The notes below the pieces were generated by a model that saw only the letters and a program-made list of their open reading frames with translations, was not told the DNA's origin and made no database searches. The translations under genes were made by a program, and so were the position numbers. Source: WTGJ01 sp965237765 (GTDB lineage Bacteria; Chloroflexota; Anaerolineae; Aggregatilineales; Phototrophicaceae). From it: DNA of 64,000 nucleotides. The stretch lies in NCBI GenBank assembly GCA_965237765.1, contig OZ250157.1:1550001-1614000 (forward strand). The letters are read 5' to 3'. This document shows, piece after piece, positions 33,251 through 42,051 of the stretch (its first letter is position 1; every line of letters starts with the position of its first letter).

Positions 33251-33793
33251 TCAGCAGAGGGGTAATTGGCGGGCGCGCGGGAGGTGGTTGAGTGCGCCGC
33301 TCGCTTCCAGCCGCAACAGGGCGCTTTTGATATCCAGCCCCCAATAATAGCCGCCGAGGCCACCGTCGCTGCGGGTGGCGCGGTGGCAGGGGATGAGCAG
33401 GGCGGCTGGATTGCGGCCACAGGCTGCGCCCACCGCTCGCGCCGCGCCGGCGCTGGCCATTTCCGCCGCCAGCGCGCGATAGCTGCGCGTTTCGCCATAA
33501 GGGATGCGCCGCAGCGCCGCCCAGACACGCTCCTGGAAGGGCGTCCCCTTCACGGCTAGCGGCAAGGGGTTCAAATCAATGCGCTCGCCGCTGAGATAGG
33601 CGAGCACGCGTTCCAGCACTTCGTCTGGCGGCGCGTCTCGCCAATCGGCAGCCGGGAAGCGCTGCTGCCATTCCGCCTGCAGGCGCGCCGCATCCGTCCC
33701 GAGCAACACAGCGCAAATGCCGCCGTCTTTGCGAGCGAGCCAGAGTGCACCCAATGGGCTGCTGGCGCGTTGCCGTAGGAGCGTCTCGGTCAT
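33251..33793 (-). CDS. ogt: Methylated-DNA--[protein]-cysteine S-methyltransferase
   Basis: A 180-residue O6-alkylguanine repair protein if translated from the ATG at 33793 (MTETLLRQRASSPLGALWLA). Other in-frame starts lie at 33808 and 33835, with no clear ribosome-binding site to decide. The DNA-binding helix-turn-helix is RIPYGETRSYRALAAEM with RAVGAACGRNPAALLIPCHR, in which the cysteine of PCHR accepts the alkyl group in a one-way suicide reaction. GGYYWGLDIKSALLRLE follows as usual. It lacks the Ada N-terminal domain, so it is a repair enzyme and not a regulator. Confidence 0.9.
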   Translation of the reverse strand: MTETLLRQRASSPLGALWLARKDGGICAVLLGTDAARLQAEWQQRFPAADWRDAPPDEVLERVLAYLSGERIDLNPLPLAVKGTPFQERVWAALRRIPYGETRSYRALAAEMASAGAARAVGAACGRNPAALLIPCHRATRSDGGLGGYYWGLDIKSALLRLEASGALNHLPRARQLPLC

Positions 33794-33932
33794 CACAAGA
33801 GGTATCATAACAGCAAGGGGCGCGAAAAGGGACACTTTATCCCGCCCCGCGCGCAGCAGGGAGCGTTAGGCTGGCGGCGCATTCCGCTGCGCATGCGGCG
33901 GTGGGTTCACCCGGCAGATTCCAGGAGGCGCA

Positions 33933-35369
33933 ATGTTCCAGTGGTTGTTCGACCGATTCCCGCGGCGGGAGCGATTGCGGCAGCGCGCGCCGCACCTCGA
34001 GGCGTTGGCCATCCACGGCCAATTTCAGCCCTCGCCCACACTGGGCGCAGATTCACTCGTATATCAGCAAGCGCCCTGGGTCTACCTGGCGATCAACCGT
34101 ATCGCCGAGGCGGCTGCCCTGGTGCCGCTGCAGATTCGACGAATGCTGGGCGGGCGCGAAGAAGCGTTGGGTGCGCACCCGCTGCTCGACTTGCTCGCGG
34201 CGCCGAACCCGACACTCAGCCGCTTCGAGCTGATGGAGCAGACTGTCGGCATGTTGGAGCTGACGGGCAACGCTTATTGGTTGTTGCTGGGGGATGCCGG
34301 CGGCGTGCCGCGCGAAATCTGGCCGCTGCACCCGCGCCGCATCCGCATCGTTCCCCACCCGCAACGTCATATCGCCGGTTATCTCTATGAGCTTGGCGGG
34401 GAGACGCTGGCGTTGGATGCGCGCGAGGTGGCGCATTTCAAGCGCTGGCACCCGGGCGATGATCATTACGGTCTCTCCCCGCTCGAGGCGGCGCGTCAGG
34501 CCATCCAGACCGACCGCGCGATGTCCGAATGGAACCGTGGTGCTTTTGGGCAGGATAAGGGCGTGCCAGCGGGCATCGTCAAAATCAAGGGGCCGATGAC
34601 GGAGCCGGATTACGAGCGCCTCAAACGGGAATGGCGCGCGAGTTATGGTGGAGCGCGAAGGCGGACGGCTTTCCTGCGCGCGGCGGATGTCGAATGGCAG
34701 CACATCGGCCTAAGCCACAACGAGTTGGATTTCCTGAGGGGGCGGCAGGCGCAGCGCGATGAAATCCTGAACCTCTTCGGAATTCCCATCGGCCTCATCA
34801 GCGAGAACGCGACGGAGGCGAACGCGCGCGTGGCGGAGCGCCAATTCATCGAGCGGACGCTCTGGCCGAAGCTGGAGCGCATCGCCCAGAAGATCACGCA
34901 GGAACTATTGCCTTTTTACCCCGGGCGGGCACGGGCAGAATTCGCCGACATCCGCCCGACGGACGTGAACGCGCGTTTGCAGGCCATCCGCACGGCGTAT
35001 CCGATCCTGAGCATTAACGAGATCCGCGAGCAGTTTTACCAGATGCCGCCGGTGGAATGGGGCGCGCGGCCGGTCGGGCAGTCCGCGCTGGAAGATGAAG
35101 CGCCGGCCGGGATCGAGCGGTCGCAACTGGCGGGAGCTGGCTCGGTAGCGGCGGGAAAGGACGCGGCCCTGGAGGAATTGCGCTGCTGGGAACGCTTCGC
35201 CAGGCGGCGCGGATCGAAAGCGGGCGGCCGTCCTTTCGCGGTGAGGGAGCTGCCGGCGGAGGTAGCCTGCGAAGTCTCGGCGCGTTTGCTGTTAGCGGAG
35301 GACGTGGCCGCACAAAAGAGCGTCTTCGCCGACGCGCGCCAGCTGCTACGGGAGAATGCGATTGCTTGA
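33933..35369 (+). CDS. Phage portal protein, HK97 family
   Basis: A 478-residue portal protein, the dodecameric ring through which phage DNA enters the head. It shows the HK97-type blocks: AINRIAEAAALVPLQI, LMEQTVGMLELTGNAYWLLL, LHPRRIRIVP, EVAHFKRWHPGDDHYGLSPLEAARQAI, the long stem helix and FGIPIGLISENATEANARVAERQFIERTLWPKLERI. The site AGGAGG just before the ATG is strong. Its own neighbours are MGMT and menA; no terminase, protease or capsid gene adjoins it. The matching capsid module lies at 52.3 kb. The last 100 residues are unlike standard portals. Confidence 0.88.
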   Translation: MFQWLFDRFPRRERLRQRAPHLEALAIHGQFQPSPTLGADSLVYQQAPWVYLAINRIAEAAALVPLQIRRMLGGREEALGAHPLLDLLAAPNPTLSRFELMEQTVGMLELTGNAYWLLLGDAGGVPREIWPLHPRRIRIVPHPQRHIAGYLYELGGETLALDAREVAHFKRWHPGDDHYGLSPLEAARQAIQTDRAMSEWNRGAFGQDKGVPAGIVKIKGPMTEPDYERLKREWRASYGGARRRTAFLRAADVEWQHIGLSHNELDFLRGRQAQRDEILNLFGIPIGLISENATEANARVAERQFIERTLWPKLERIAQKITQELLPFYPGRARAEFADIRPTDVNARLQAIRTAYPILSINEIREQFYQMPPVEWGARPVGQSALEDEAPAGIERSQLAGAGSVAAGKDAALEELRCWERFARRRGSKAGGRPFAVRELPAEVACEVSARLLLAEDVAAQKSVFADARQLLRENAIA

Positions 35370-35395
35370 CGAAGGCCGCTCCATCGAGCGGGCGC

Positions 35396-36322
35396 TCAGC
35401 CGAGCGCCGCTAGCGCCAACCATAGCAACCAGCCCGCGCTGAGGGCAAAGCCGAAACGACCGTGGAGGATGGCGGTTTGGGTCTGAGCGGCGTGCAGGGT
35501 GGCGATGTGTTCTTCCGTGCTGAAGATGCGTTGCAGGCGATAGGCCTGCGGCCAGGTCAGCAGGGCGAGCAGAGCGCCGGGCGCGGCAGTGCCCAACAAT
35601 ACCAAAGCGATGAGGAACAGGTAGCTACCGCTCACGAGGGTGACGTATTCAATGCGGGCAAAGCGCTGGCCGAAGTGTGCCGCCAGCGTCCATTTGCGCG
35701 CCGCGCGGTCCGCTTCCAGGTCTCGCAAATTGTTCGCTTGCAAAATCGCGGCGACCATCGTGGCGATGGGCAGGCTGAGCCAGAATAGATCGATATTCGC
35801 ATTGCCCGTAACCACGAAATAGGCGGCGTATAGGGTCAGCGGCCCGAAGCCAAGCGCGACAGCCAGCTCGCCCAGGCCGTGGTAGGCGAGGGGGAAAGGA
35901 CCGGCCGTGTAGCCGATGACGATGGCCGTGCCGAGGGCGCCGATCCAGAGCACGCGCCAATCGCTGATCGAGACGAGGTAGAGCCCGAGCGCGACGCCGC
36001 CACACAAAGCGGCGAGGGCCAACGCGAGCACCTCGCGCGCGGGCAATTCGCGGCGCTTTATGGTCATGCCCTGGCCGGCGCGCTTGAAGGTATCGGCGCC
36101 GCGGCGGTGGTCGGCATATTCGTTGATGAGGTTGGCGGCCGCTTGCAGGAGCAGGGCGGTGAGCAAAGCGGCCAGGTAACGAGGCAGGTGAAGGGCGCCA
36201 TCGGCCAGCGCGAGCACGGCCACCAGCGCGAAAGGCACCAGGGTGGCGGTGAAGATGCGCGGGCGAGTGGCGCGAAACCAGCGGATGAGGCGTGGTGCGG
36301 AGCTCGCTCTGACGGTAGACAT
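35396..36322 (-). CDS. menA: 1,4-dihydroxy-2-naphthoate prenyltransferase
   Basis: A 308-residue UbiA-superfamily membrane prenyltransferase that attaches the polyprenyl chain to dihydroxynaphthoate in menaquinone synthesis. The first aspartate-rich site reads NLINEYADHRRGADTFKRAGQGMTI and the second NNLRDLEADRAARKWTLAAHFGQRF, which is the MenA form and not UbiA (which has NDxxDxxxD twice). About eight hydrophobic segments fit the family. It implies a menaquinone-based respiratory chain. It is divergent from the binding-protein array, separated by about 127 bases with an inverted repeat. Confidence 0.9.
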   Translation of the reverse strand: MSTVRASSAPRLIRWFRATRPRIFTATLVPFALVAVLALADGALHLPRYLAALLTALLLQAAANLINEYADHRRGADTFKRAGQGMTIKRRELPAREVLALALAALCGGVALGLYLVSISDWRVLWIGALGTAIVIGYTAGPFPLAYHGLGELAVALGFGPLTLYAAYFVVTGNANIDLFWLSLPIATMVAAILQANNLRDLEADRAARKWTLAAHFGQRFARIEYVTLVSGSYLFLIALVLLGTAAPGALLALLTWPQAYRLQRIFSTEEHIATLHAAQTQTAILHGRFGFALSAGWLLWLALAALG

Positions 36323-36376
36323 GCGGCTATCTTAGCGCAGTGGCCTCAGCGACACGTGGCAAGACTTCGGCCGTTT

Positions 36377-36398
36377 CGCACGAAATCAACTTCGTGCG
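36377..36398. promoter_or_regulatory. Perfect inverted repeat before the binding-protein array
   Basis: CGCACGAA at 36377-36384 and its exact complement TTCGTGCG at 36391-36398 are separated by ATCAAC. The 8-bp arms lie between menA and the first binding-protein gene, about 50 bases before its ATG and 15 bases before a TATCGT box. It could be an operator for either gene or a transcript hairpin. No regulator gene is adjacent. Confidence 0.45.
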
Positions 36399-36448
36399 AT
36401 GGTTGCTTTTTGCTATCGTCTCAAACACAGGAATCTAGGGGGAACCGA

Positions 36449-36638
36449 ATGAAAATCCGAAACTTACTCATTGTTGGATCTCTGCTGCTGTCGCTCGTCG
36501 GTGCGCCGCTATTGGCGCAAGAAGATATGGCGTAGCTCGATTTGCGGATCGGCGCTTTGCCGGTGGTCAATATGCTGCCGCTCTACGTCGCGCAGGATGC
36601 GGGTTACTTCGATGAAGCCGGTATCGTGGTAGAAGGTC
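36449..36638 (+). pseudogene. Disrupted 5' end of the first binding-protein gene
   Basis: The ATG at 36449 (preceded by GGGGGAA) begins a good signal peptide, MKIRNLLIVGSLLLSLVGAPLLAQ. At 36533-36535 a TAG replaces the GAG glutamate that the sister genes have at this point (they read MAEPDLRIG; here MA-stop-LDLRIG). The homologous sequence continues in frame (IGALPVVNMLPLYVAQDAGYFDEAGIVVE) until about 36631, where one extra G moves it into the frame of the long open part. Two independent lesions make inactivation likely. Confidence 0.8.
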
Positions 36639-38423
36639 GTGGATTATGCGAGTGGCGCGGATGCACAGGCAGCCACGATCGCCGGAGAAATCGATGGCTT
36701 TCAGACGGATGTGGTCAGCGCCTTAAAAGTGAATGCGGGTGGTGGAAATGTGCGGGTGGTGCGCCATGTTGGGATCACCAACGCACCTTTCATCGCCATT
36801 TTATCCGGGCGCGATAGTGGGATCGAGAGTGTGGCGGATCTCGCAGGCAGGCGGATTGGCTTGTCTCTGAACACGATCATCCAATACATGACCGATTCGT
36901 TGTTGGCGAGCGTTGGAATCAGTTCAGCGGATGTGGAGTATGTAGATGTGCCAGGGATATGGGATCGAACACAGCGCCTCGAGGAAGGGAATTTAGCCGC
37001 GGCTACCTTGCCCGAACCCTTTGGAGTGTTAGTCTCTCGAACCGGCCATCAGGTTCTGATTGATGATACGAATGTGGATTATGTGCCGGAAGCCCTGAAC
37101 CTCCGCGCCGAAGTATTGGCGGGGAAAGGAGAAGCGGTACGTGCCTTCCTAGCCGCGTATGAACGGGCCGTGGAAACGATCAATGCGTTGGCTGGAGATC
37201 ACAACGCCTACCAGGAATTCTATGATGCGAATGATCGCGGCAGCGGACAGCTGCTCAAATCCACGTTTATTTCTCGAATCAGACCGCTTCCCACGCTCAG
37301 CCGAGCCCGCGTGCCGAGTGAGGCAGAATTCAGCGCCGTGCATGATTGGGCGCTGAACGCGGGGTTGTTGTCTGAGGCGCAGGCGTATGCGGACGTGGTA
37401 GACGGCCAGTATCTGCCAGAAGTCGCCGAGGAAGCGCCAGCGGAAGCCGAAGAAATGACGGAACAAGCCGCAGCAACGGCGCCAGAAGCGGAACAGGAAA
37501 TGCGTGAACCGGATTTGCGCATTACCACGCGTCAATCCATTTACTCACTACCGATCCTCGTGGCGCAGGACGCCGGTTATTTTGAAGAAGCTGGGATTAT
37601 GGTCGAGTTGTTTGAGTCGTCGAACGCCGAGATATCACAAGCGGCCGTCATCGCGGGAGAGATCGATGGTATCCAGATTTCCAGTGTGAGTGACTTGTTA
37701 AATATAAACCGCCAGGGCGTCGATATGCGCATAGTACGTGAAGTTGGGGTCACAAACCTACCTGTATTCTCCATTGTAACCGGGCCGACAAGCGGGATTG
37801 AGAGCATAGAAGACTTGGCAGGGACGACTTTCAGCATCTTGCGTGATGAATATATCGAATTTCTCTTAGATCAAATATTCGAGAGTGCGGGGTTGTCCGG
37901 ACAGGTGGAATACGAGTATGTGGAAGCGTCCGATGTGGGGAATCTGGTGGATCGAATGGCGCGGGGTGAGAGCAAGGTTACACTCGGCGATGCGCTGTTG
38001 ACCGAAGTGATGATCTTGTATGGTGGACGCGTCCTCGCAGATAGCTCGGATTTTGGTTATGACGGCGCTCAAGAAATGATCGGTTTCCGGGCGCAAGTGC
38101 TGGAAGAAAAGGGCGATGCCGTTCGAGCCTTCTTGAGTGCCTTTGCCCGGGCCGAAGAAGCGATCAACGCTCTGGAGGGAAATACGCAGGCCTACCGTGA
38201 CTTCGTGAATGAGATGGCTCTGGAGCAAGAAGTAGCCGTTGAAAACTTAATCTTTGGTGGTTTCGTGACCGTTCCGATCTACGCGCCGCCTGGGTTGCCG
38301 ATTGCGGAAGACTTCAACCCATTTCAGGAATGGGCCATCGGGGCGGGTCTGCTGGAGCGCACCTTCTCTTATGAAGAGCTGGTGGATGGCAGTTTCATGA
38401 TGGAGGAGATGGTTGAAGAATAA
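36639..38423 (+). CDS. Double-domain NitT/TauT-type substrate-binding protein, leaderless remnant
   Basis: A 594-residue open frame with two tandem periplasmic binding-protein modules of the NMT1/THI5/SsuA type. Module 1 (about 1-265) lacks its first strands and signal peptide, which lie upstream behind a nonsense codon and a frameshift. An A/E-rich linker (EEAPAEAEEMTEQAAATAPEAEQEM) joins module 2 (about 290-594), which starts DLRITTRQSIYSLPILVAQDAGYFEEAGIMVELF. A GTG at 36639 could allow internal initiation, but the product would stay in the cytoplasm. Two fused modules in one chain are unusual for this family and suggest tandem duplication with fusion. Probably non-functional. Confidence 0.75.
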   Translation: MDYASGADAQAATIAGEIDGFQTDVVSALKVNAGGGNVRVVRHVGITNAPFIAILSGRDSGIESVADLAGRRIGLSLNTIIQYMTDSLLASVGISSADVEYVDVPGIWDRTQRLEEGNLAAATLPEPFGVLVSRTGHQVLIDDTNVDYVPEALNLRAEVLAGKGEAVRAFLAAYERAVETINALAGDHNAYQEFYDANDRGSGQLLKSTFISRIRPLPTLSRARVPSEAEFSAVHDWALNAGLLSEAQAYADVVDGQYLPEVAEEAPAEAEEMTEQAAATAPEAEQEMREPDLRITTRQSIYSLPILVAQDAGYFEEAGIMVELFESSNAEISQAAVIAGEIDGIQISSVSDLLNINRQGVDMRIVREVGVTNLPVFSIVTGPTSGIESIEDLAGTTFSILRDEYIEFLLDQIFESAGLSGQVEYEYVEASDVGNLVDRMARGESKVTLGDALLTEVMILYGGRVLADSSDFGYDGAQEMIGFRAQVLEEKGDAVRAFLSAFARAEEAINALEGNTQAYRDFVNEMALEQEVAVENLIFGGFVTVPIYAPPGLPIAEDFNPFQEWAIGAGLLERTFSYEELVDGSFMMEEMVEE

Positions 38424-38583
38424 TCCATATTTGTGGGGCGCTCGTCGTTTCTATTTTTCGGAACCGATCGTCCCACCAGGTAATTTGAGTTCCCGATTTT
38501 CCATACGCGAATCGCAAACTGCATTATGGTTTAACCCTAATGGTTTAAAACTAGGCGTTTCATGCTGGTTTGAGTGTGAACAG

Positions 38584-39645
38584 ATGAACATTCGGTACTA
38601 CCTACTGCTCAGCCTTTTGCTTTTATCGCTCTTCAGTGCTCCGATATGGGCTCAAGATGAGGAAAGTACACCCGTTTTGCGATTTGGTGTTTTGCCTGTG
38701 TTGAATACGCTACCGCTCTACGTCGCGGAGGCAGCCGGTTATTTCGAGGAAGCGGGCGTTGCGGTCCAGATCGGCCGTTTTCGGAGCGCGGCAAAACTCC
38801 GTTCCGCCGTTCGGCAAAGAGAGATGGACGGCTTCCAGGCGGATCTCGTCAGCGCCTTGAAGCTGCATGAGAGCGGCCAGGGGTTACGGGTGATCCGTCA
38901 TGTGGGCATCGCCGATACCCCCTTTTTCGCACTGGTTACCTGGCCCTGGAGTGGGGTCGCGACCGTGGATAATTTGGAAGGCGCGAGAATCGGCATCTCC
39001 CATGACACGGTAATTCAGTATGCGGCTGATTCGATGTTGGCCTTTGCGGGGATCAGCCCCGATGAGGTGGAATATGTGAATGTGCCCTCTATATTCAATC
39101 GTTTCGAGATGTTGCAGCAGGGAGAAATCCAAGTCGCGCTCCTGCCACAACCATTTATCGCGCACAGTGCCAATGCGGGTCATCACGTTCTCATCGATGA
39201 TTCGGCGGCGGTTTATGTGCCAGAGGCGATCAGTTTCAGCGCTGAATCGCTGGCCGAAAAGGGTGATGCGGTGCGCGCTTTCCTGAGCGCATACGAGCGT
39301 GTGTTGGAGGAAGCCAACGCCTTTGATGATTTCGAATCCGCCACCGCATGGTTTTCCGCGGAGATCCGTGAGCAAATAACAGCCAGCATACAAGCGGGCG
39401 CTAATCCGGCGCTGATTGAGACGACCCTAGAGTACTTTACTCTACATACTACGGCGGTCATCTGGCTGAACTTATCGACCGCCAGAGTACCGAGCGAGGA
39501 AGAGTTCGCTCATGCTCAGGATTGGGCGCTTGCCGCTGGGTTGGTGATGGAAGCACGGGCGTATGAAGATGTCATCGATGGTAGTTACCTGCCGGAGATG
39601 ATGGACGATGACATGGCGGGAGACGACGAAGAGTCGGATGGATAA
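38584..39645 (+). CDS. NitT/TauT-type substrate-binding protein, second of the array
   Basis: A 353-residue exported binding protein. The frame is open from 38413, but the ATG at 38584 starts a proper signal peptide (MNIRYYLLLSLLLLSLFSAPIWAQ). Typical blocks are VLPVLNTLPLYVAEAAGYFEEAGVAVQI, MDGFQADLVSAL, IGISHDTVIQYAADSMLAFAGI and GDAVRAFLSAYER, ending with DWALAAGLVMEARAYEDVIDGSYLPEM. The fold would capture a small ligand such as a pyrimidine precursor, sulfonate or nitrate-like anion. Its 5' third is almost identical in DNA to the fourth gene of the array, while the rest is distinct. Confidence 0.85.
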   Translation: MNIRYYLLLSLLLLSLFSAPIWAQDEESTPVLRFGVLPVLNTLPLYVAEAAGYFEEAGVAVQIGRFRSAAKLRSAVRQREMDGFQADLVSALKLHESGQGLRVIRHVGIADTPFFALVTWPWSGVATVDNLEGARIGISHDTVIQYAADSMLAFAGISPDEVEYVNVPSIFNRFEMLQQGEIQVALLPQPFIAHSANAGHHVLIDDSAAVYVPEAISFSAESLAEKGDAVRAFLSAYERVLEEANAFDDFESATAWFSAEIREQITASIQAGANPALIETTLEYFTLHTTAVIWLNLSTARVPSEEEFAHAQDWALAAGLVMEARAYEDVIDGSYLPEMMDDDMAGDDEESDG

Positions 39646-39751
39646 AAATAGTGTGGCGCGATTGCGCCGATAAGAGAAATATCATACGTACATTGCCGCG
39701 GCTCAGGTTTATTCTGGCGTCGCGGCATTCATTTTCTGCTATATTCAGAAC

Positions 39752-39769
39752 GTTCAGATTTATCTGAAC
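39752..39769. promoter_or_regulatory. Perfect 18-bp palindromic operator candidate
   Basis: GTTCAGAT-TT-ATCTGAAC is a perfect inverted repeat. It sits 7 bases after a TATATT box (39740-39745), at the likely transcription start, and 37 bases before the ATG at 39806. A second palindrome GAACGTTC (39748-39755) overlaps it. The position suits a repressor of the third binding-protein gene. No equivalent is seen before the other genes of the array. Confidence 0.5.
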
Positions 39770-39805
39770 AATAATTGTCGCGATCGAGATACCTGGAGTA
39801 GACGC

Positions 39806-40804
39806 ATGAAATTTCGCAAGTTGTTGATTGGTTTCTTGTTGCTGGGAATCTTCATTAGCGCGCCGCTCATGGCGCAGGAAGAAACGGCCGAGCCCGATTT
39901 GCGCATCGGTGTCCTGCCCGTGCTGAATACGCTGCCGCTCTACGTCGCGCAAGCGACGGGCTACTTTGATGAGGCGGGTGTGGTGGTCGAACTGGTGCCT
40001 TTCCAGAGTGGGTTGGACCGGCAGACGGCCCTGCTCGCCGGGGCGACGGACGCGAGCAACGATGACCTCATCGGTGTATTGTTGCTGAATGCCGGAGGGG
40101 TCGATGTGCGCGTCGTGCGTCATGATCCGCCGGTGAATGTATTCTTCGCCCTCATCGCCGGGCCAGGAAGTGGGCTGGAGAGTGTGGAAGACCTCGCGGG
40201 TGCGAGCGTCGGCATCTCCCACAATACACTGATCCAGTATCTGACGGACGCGATGCTGGCGAGCGTTGGGATGAGCGCCGATGAGGTGGAATACGTGGAA
40301 GTGGCCGAGATACCGGTGCGCTTTCAGCTGCTCTTGCAGGGGCAAATCGATACTGCCACCCTGCCGGAGCCGCTCATCCAGGCGGCCCTCGGCGCTGGCG
40401 GACGGGTTCTCCTAGATGATTCTGCGCTGACATATGTGCCGACGGTGCTCAGCTTCCGCGCGGATACACTGGCGGAAAAGGGTGAGGCGGTGCGCGCCTT
40501 CCTGCTCGCTTATGAGCGCGCGGTAGAAGCCATCAATGCCGATCCCGAAGCTTTCCGCGAAGTGATGGGCGCGAATATCCAGATGCCGCCGCCGCTCATC
40601 CCCATCCTGCCCGTGCCGACCTTCTTCCCCGCCAGCGTGCCGAGCGAGAAAGACTTCGCCGCCGTGCAAGATTGGGCGCTGGGCATCGGTTTGCTAGAAG
40701 AAGCGCTGGCTTATGAAGATGTTGTCGATGGTTCTTTCCTGCCGGAGGTGATGGCCGAAGATGATATGGAAATGGCGGAGGAGAGCGAAGAAGCCGACGA
40801 ATAG
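39806..40804 (+). CDS. NitT/TauT-type substrate-binding protein, third of the array
   Basis: A 332-residue exported binding protein and the most intact member of the array. MKFRKLLIGFLLLGIFISAPLMAQ is the signal peptide, then DLRIGVLPVLNTLPLYVAQATGYFDEAGVVVELV, VSISHNTLIQYLTDAML-like helix region, and a C-terminal DWALGIGLLEEALAYEDVVDGSFLPEV, ending in an acidic tail. The long upstream gap (160 bases) holds a minus-10-like box and a palindrome, so this gene probably has its own promoter. It shares its ATPase and permease with the other members. Confidence 0.88.
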   Translation: MKFRKLLIGFLLLGIFISAPLMAQEETAEPDLRIGVLPVLNTLPLYVAQATGYFDEAGVVVELVPFQSGLDRQTALLAGATDASNDDLIGVLLLNAGGVDVRVVRHDPPVNVFFALIAGPGSGLESVEDLAGASVGISHNTLIQYLTDAMLASVGMSADEVEYVEVAEIPVRFQLLLQGQIDTATLPEPLIQAALGAGGRVLLDDSALTYVPTVLSFRADTLAEKGEAVRAFLLAYERAVEAINADPEAFREVMGANIQMPPPLIPILPVPTFFPASVPSEKDFAAVQDWALGIGLLEEALAYEDVVDGSFLPEVMAEDDMEMAEESEEADE

Positions 40805-40992
40805 TACGTTCGAAAGTTCGCAGTAGTCTTTTCTGTTTTGCAGCCAAGAAAAACGGCGCGAGAGTATGCTGCCGATGTTATTTTCACTGGAGGCCATATC
40901 ATCCTTCGCATAAAATCACGTTGATCCAAACAGGATAAAGAACTAGAAATAAAAGGGGGGGGATAAATTACCGAAATCTATGGCTGGTAGCG

Positions 40993-41976
40993 TTGTTGCT
41001 GATGCTCGTCGCAACGCCACTGTTGGCACAAGAAAATATGGCGGAGCCCGATTTGCGGATCGGCACTTTGCCGGTGCTGAATACGCTACCGCTCTACGTC
41101 GCGGAGGCAGCCGGTTATTTCGAGGAAGCGGGCGTTGCGGTCCAGATCGGACGTTTCCGAAGCGCGGCAAAACTCCGGTCCGCCGTTCGGCAAGAAGAAA
41201 TGGATGGCTTCCAGGCAGATCTTGTCAGTGCCTTGAAGCTGCATGAGAGTGGCAAGGGTTTGCAGGTGGTCAGGCATGTGGGCATCGCCGATACCCCCTT
41301 TTTCGCACTGGTTACCTGGCCCTGGAGTGGGGTCGCGACCGTGGATAATTTGGAAGGCGCGAGAATCGGCATCTCCCACGATACGGTAATTCAGTATGCG
41401 GCGGATTCGATGTTGGCGTTTGCTGGGATCAGCGCTGACGAGGTGGAATATGTGGAAGTGGCCGATCAAATGTCTCGGCTGCTTCAGCTATCCCAGGGGG
41501 TGTATGATGCGGCGGTCCTGCCACAACCGCACCTCAAGTGGGCCCTGGATTTTGGTAGTCGGATCCTCATCGATGATACGGCGCTGGAATACGTCCCAGA
41601 AGCGGTGAGTTTTCGAGCGGAGGTGTTGGAGCAGAAGGGCGAAGCGGTGCGCGCTTTTCTGCAGGCATACGAGCGCGCGGTGGAAACCATCAATGCCATG
41701 AAGGGTGACCCCAAGGCCATACGAGAATTCCGAGCAAGGCCGGAGATATACCCCAATTTTTGGCCGCCGGTGGAGCTCTTTTTCCACTTGGCCGTGTCTG
41801 TACCGACTTTCTCACCCGCCAGTGTGCCGAGCGAGGCTGATTTCACCACCGTGAAGGATTGGGCGTTGGCGGTCGGTTTGCTGGAAGAGGAGCTGGCTTA
41901 TGAAAGTATGGTGGCGGGTCAGTATTTGCCAGAGGCCAGTGCTGATGATAATTCAGGCGAGGATACCGATGAATGA
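40993..41976 (+). CDS. NitT/TauT-type substrate-binding protein, fourth of the array, start codon unclear
   Basis: A 327-residue frame from a TTG at 40993. In the same frame the sequence just upstream reads N-Y-R-N-L-W-L-V-A and then the hydrophobic core LLLMLVATPLLAQ, i.e. a complete signal peptide if translation began at 40963, but the codon there is ATA. A run of eight Gs (40955-40962) lies directly before it. The gene thus seems to have had ATG at 40963 changed to ATA. TTG 40993 or ATG 41002 would give a leader without its basic start. The mature part is a normal binding protein (VLNTLPLYVAEAAGYFEEAGVAVQI and on). Confidence 0.8.
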   Translation: MLLMLVATPLLAQENMAEPDLRIGTLPVLNTLPLYVAEAAGYFEEAGVAVQIGRFRSAAKLRSAVRQEEMDGFQADLVSALKLHESGKGLQVVRHVGIADTPFFALVTWPWSGVATVDNLEGARIGISHDTVIQYAADSMLAFAGISADEVEYVEVADQMSRLLQLSQGVYDAAVLPQPHLKWALDFGSRILIDDTALEYVPEAVSFRAEVLEQKGEAVRAFLQAYERAVETINAMKGDPKAIREFRARPEIYPNFWPPVELFFHLAVSVPTFSPASVPSEADFTTVKDWALAVGLLEEELAYESMVAGQYLPEASADDNSGEDTDE

Positions 41977-42051
41977 ACGAGGGTATCTGTACCACTCCGA
42001 AAAAGATCATGGTTCGTACGTGAATGCTACGCAGAAATCTGAGGGTTTGAG

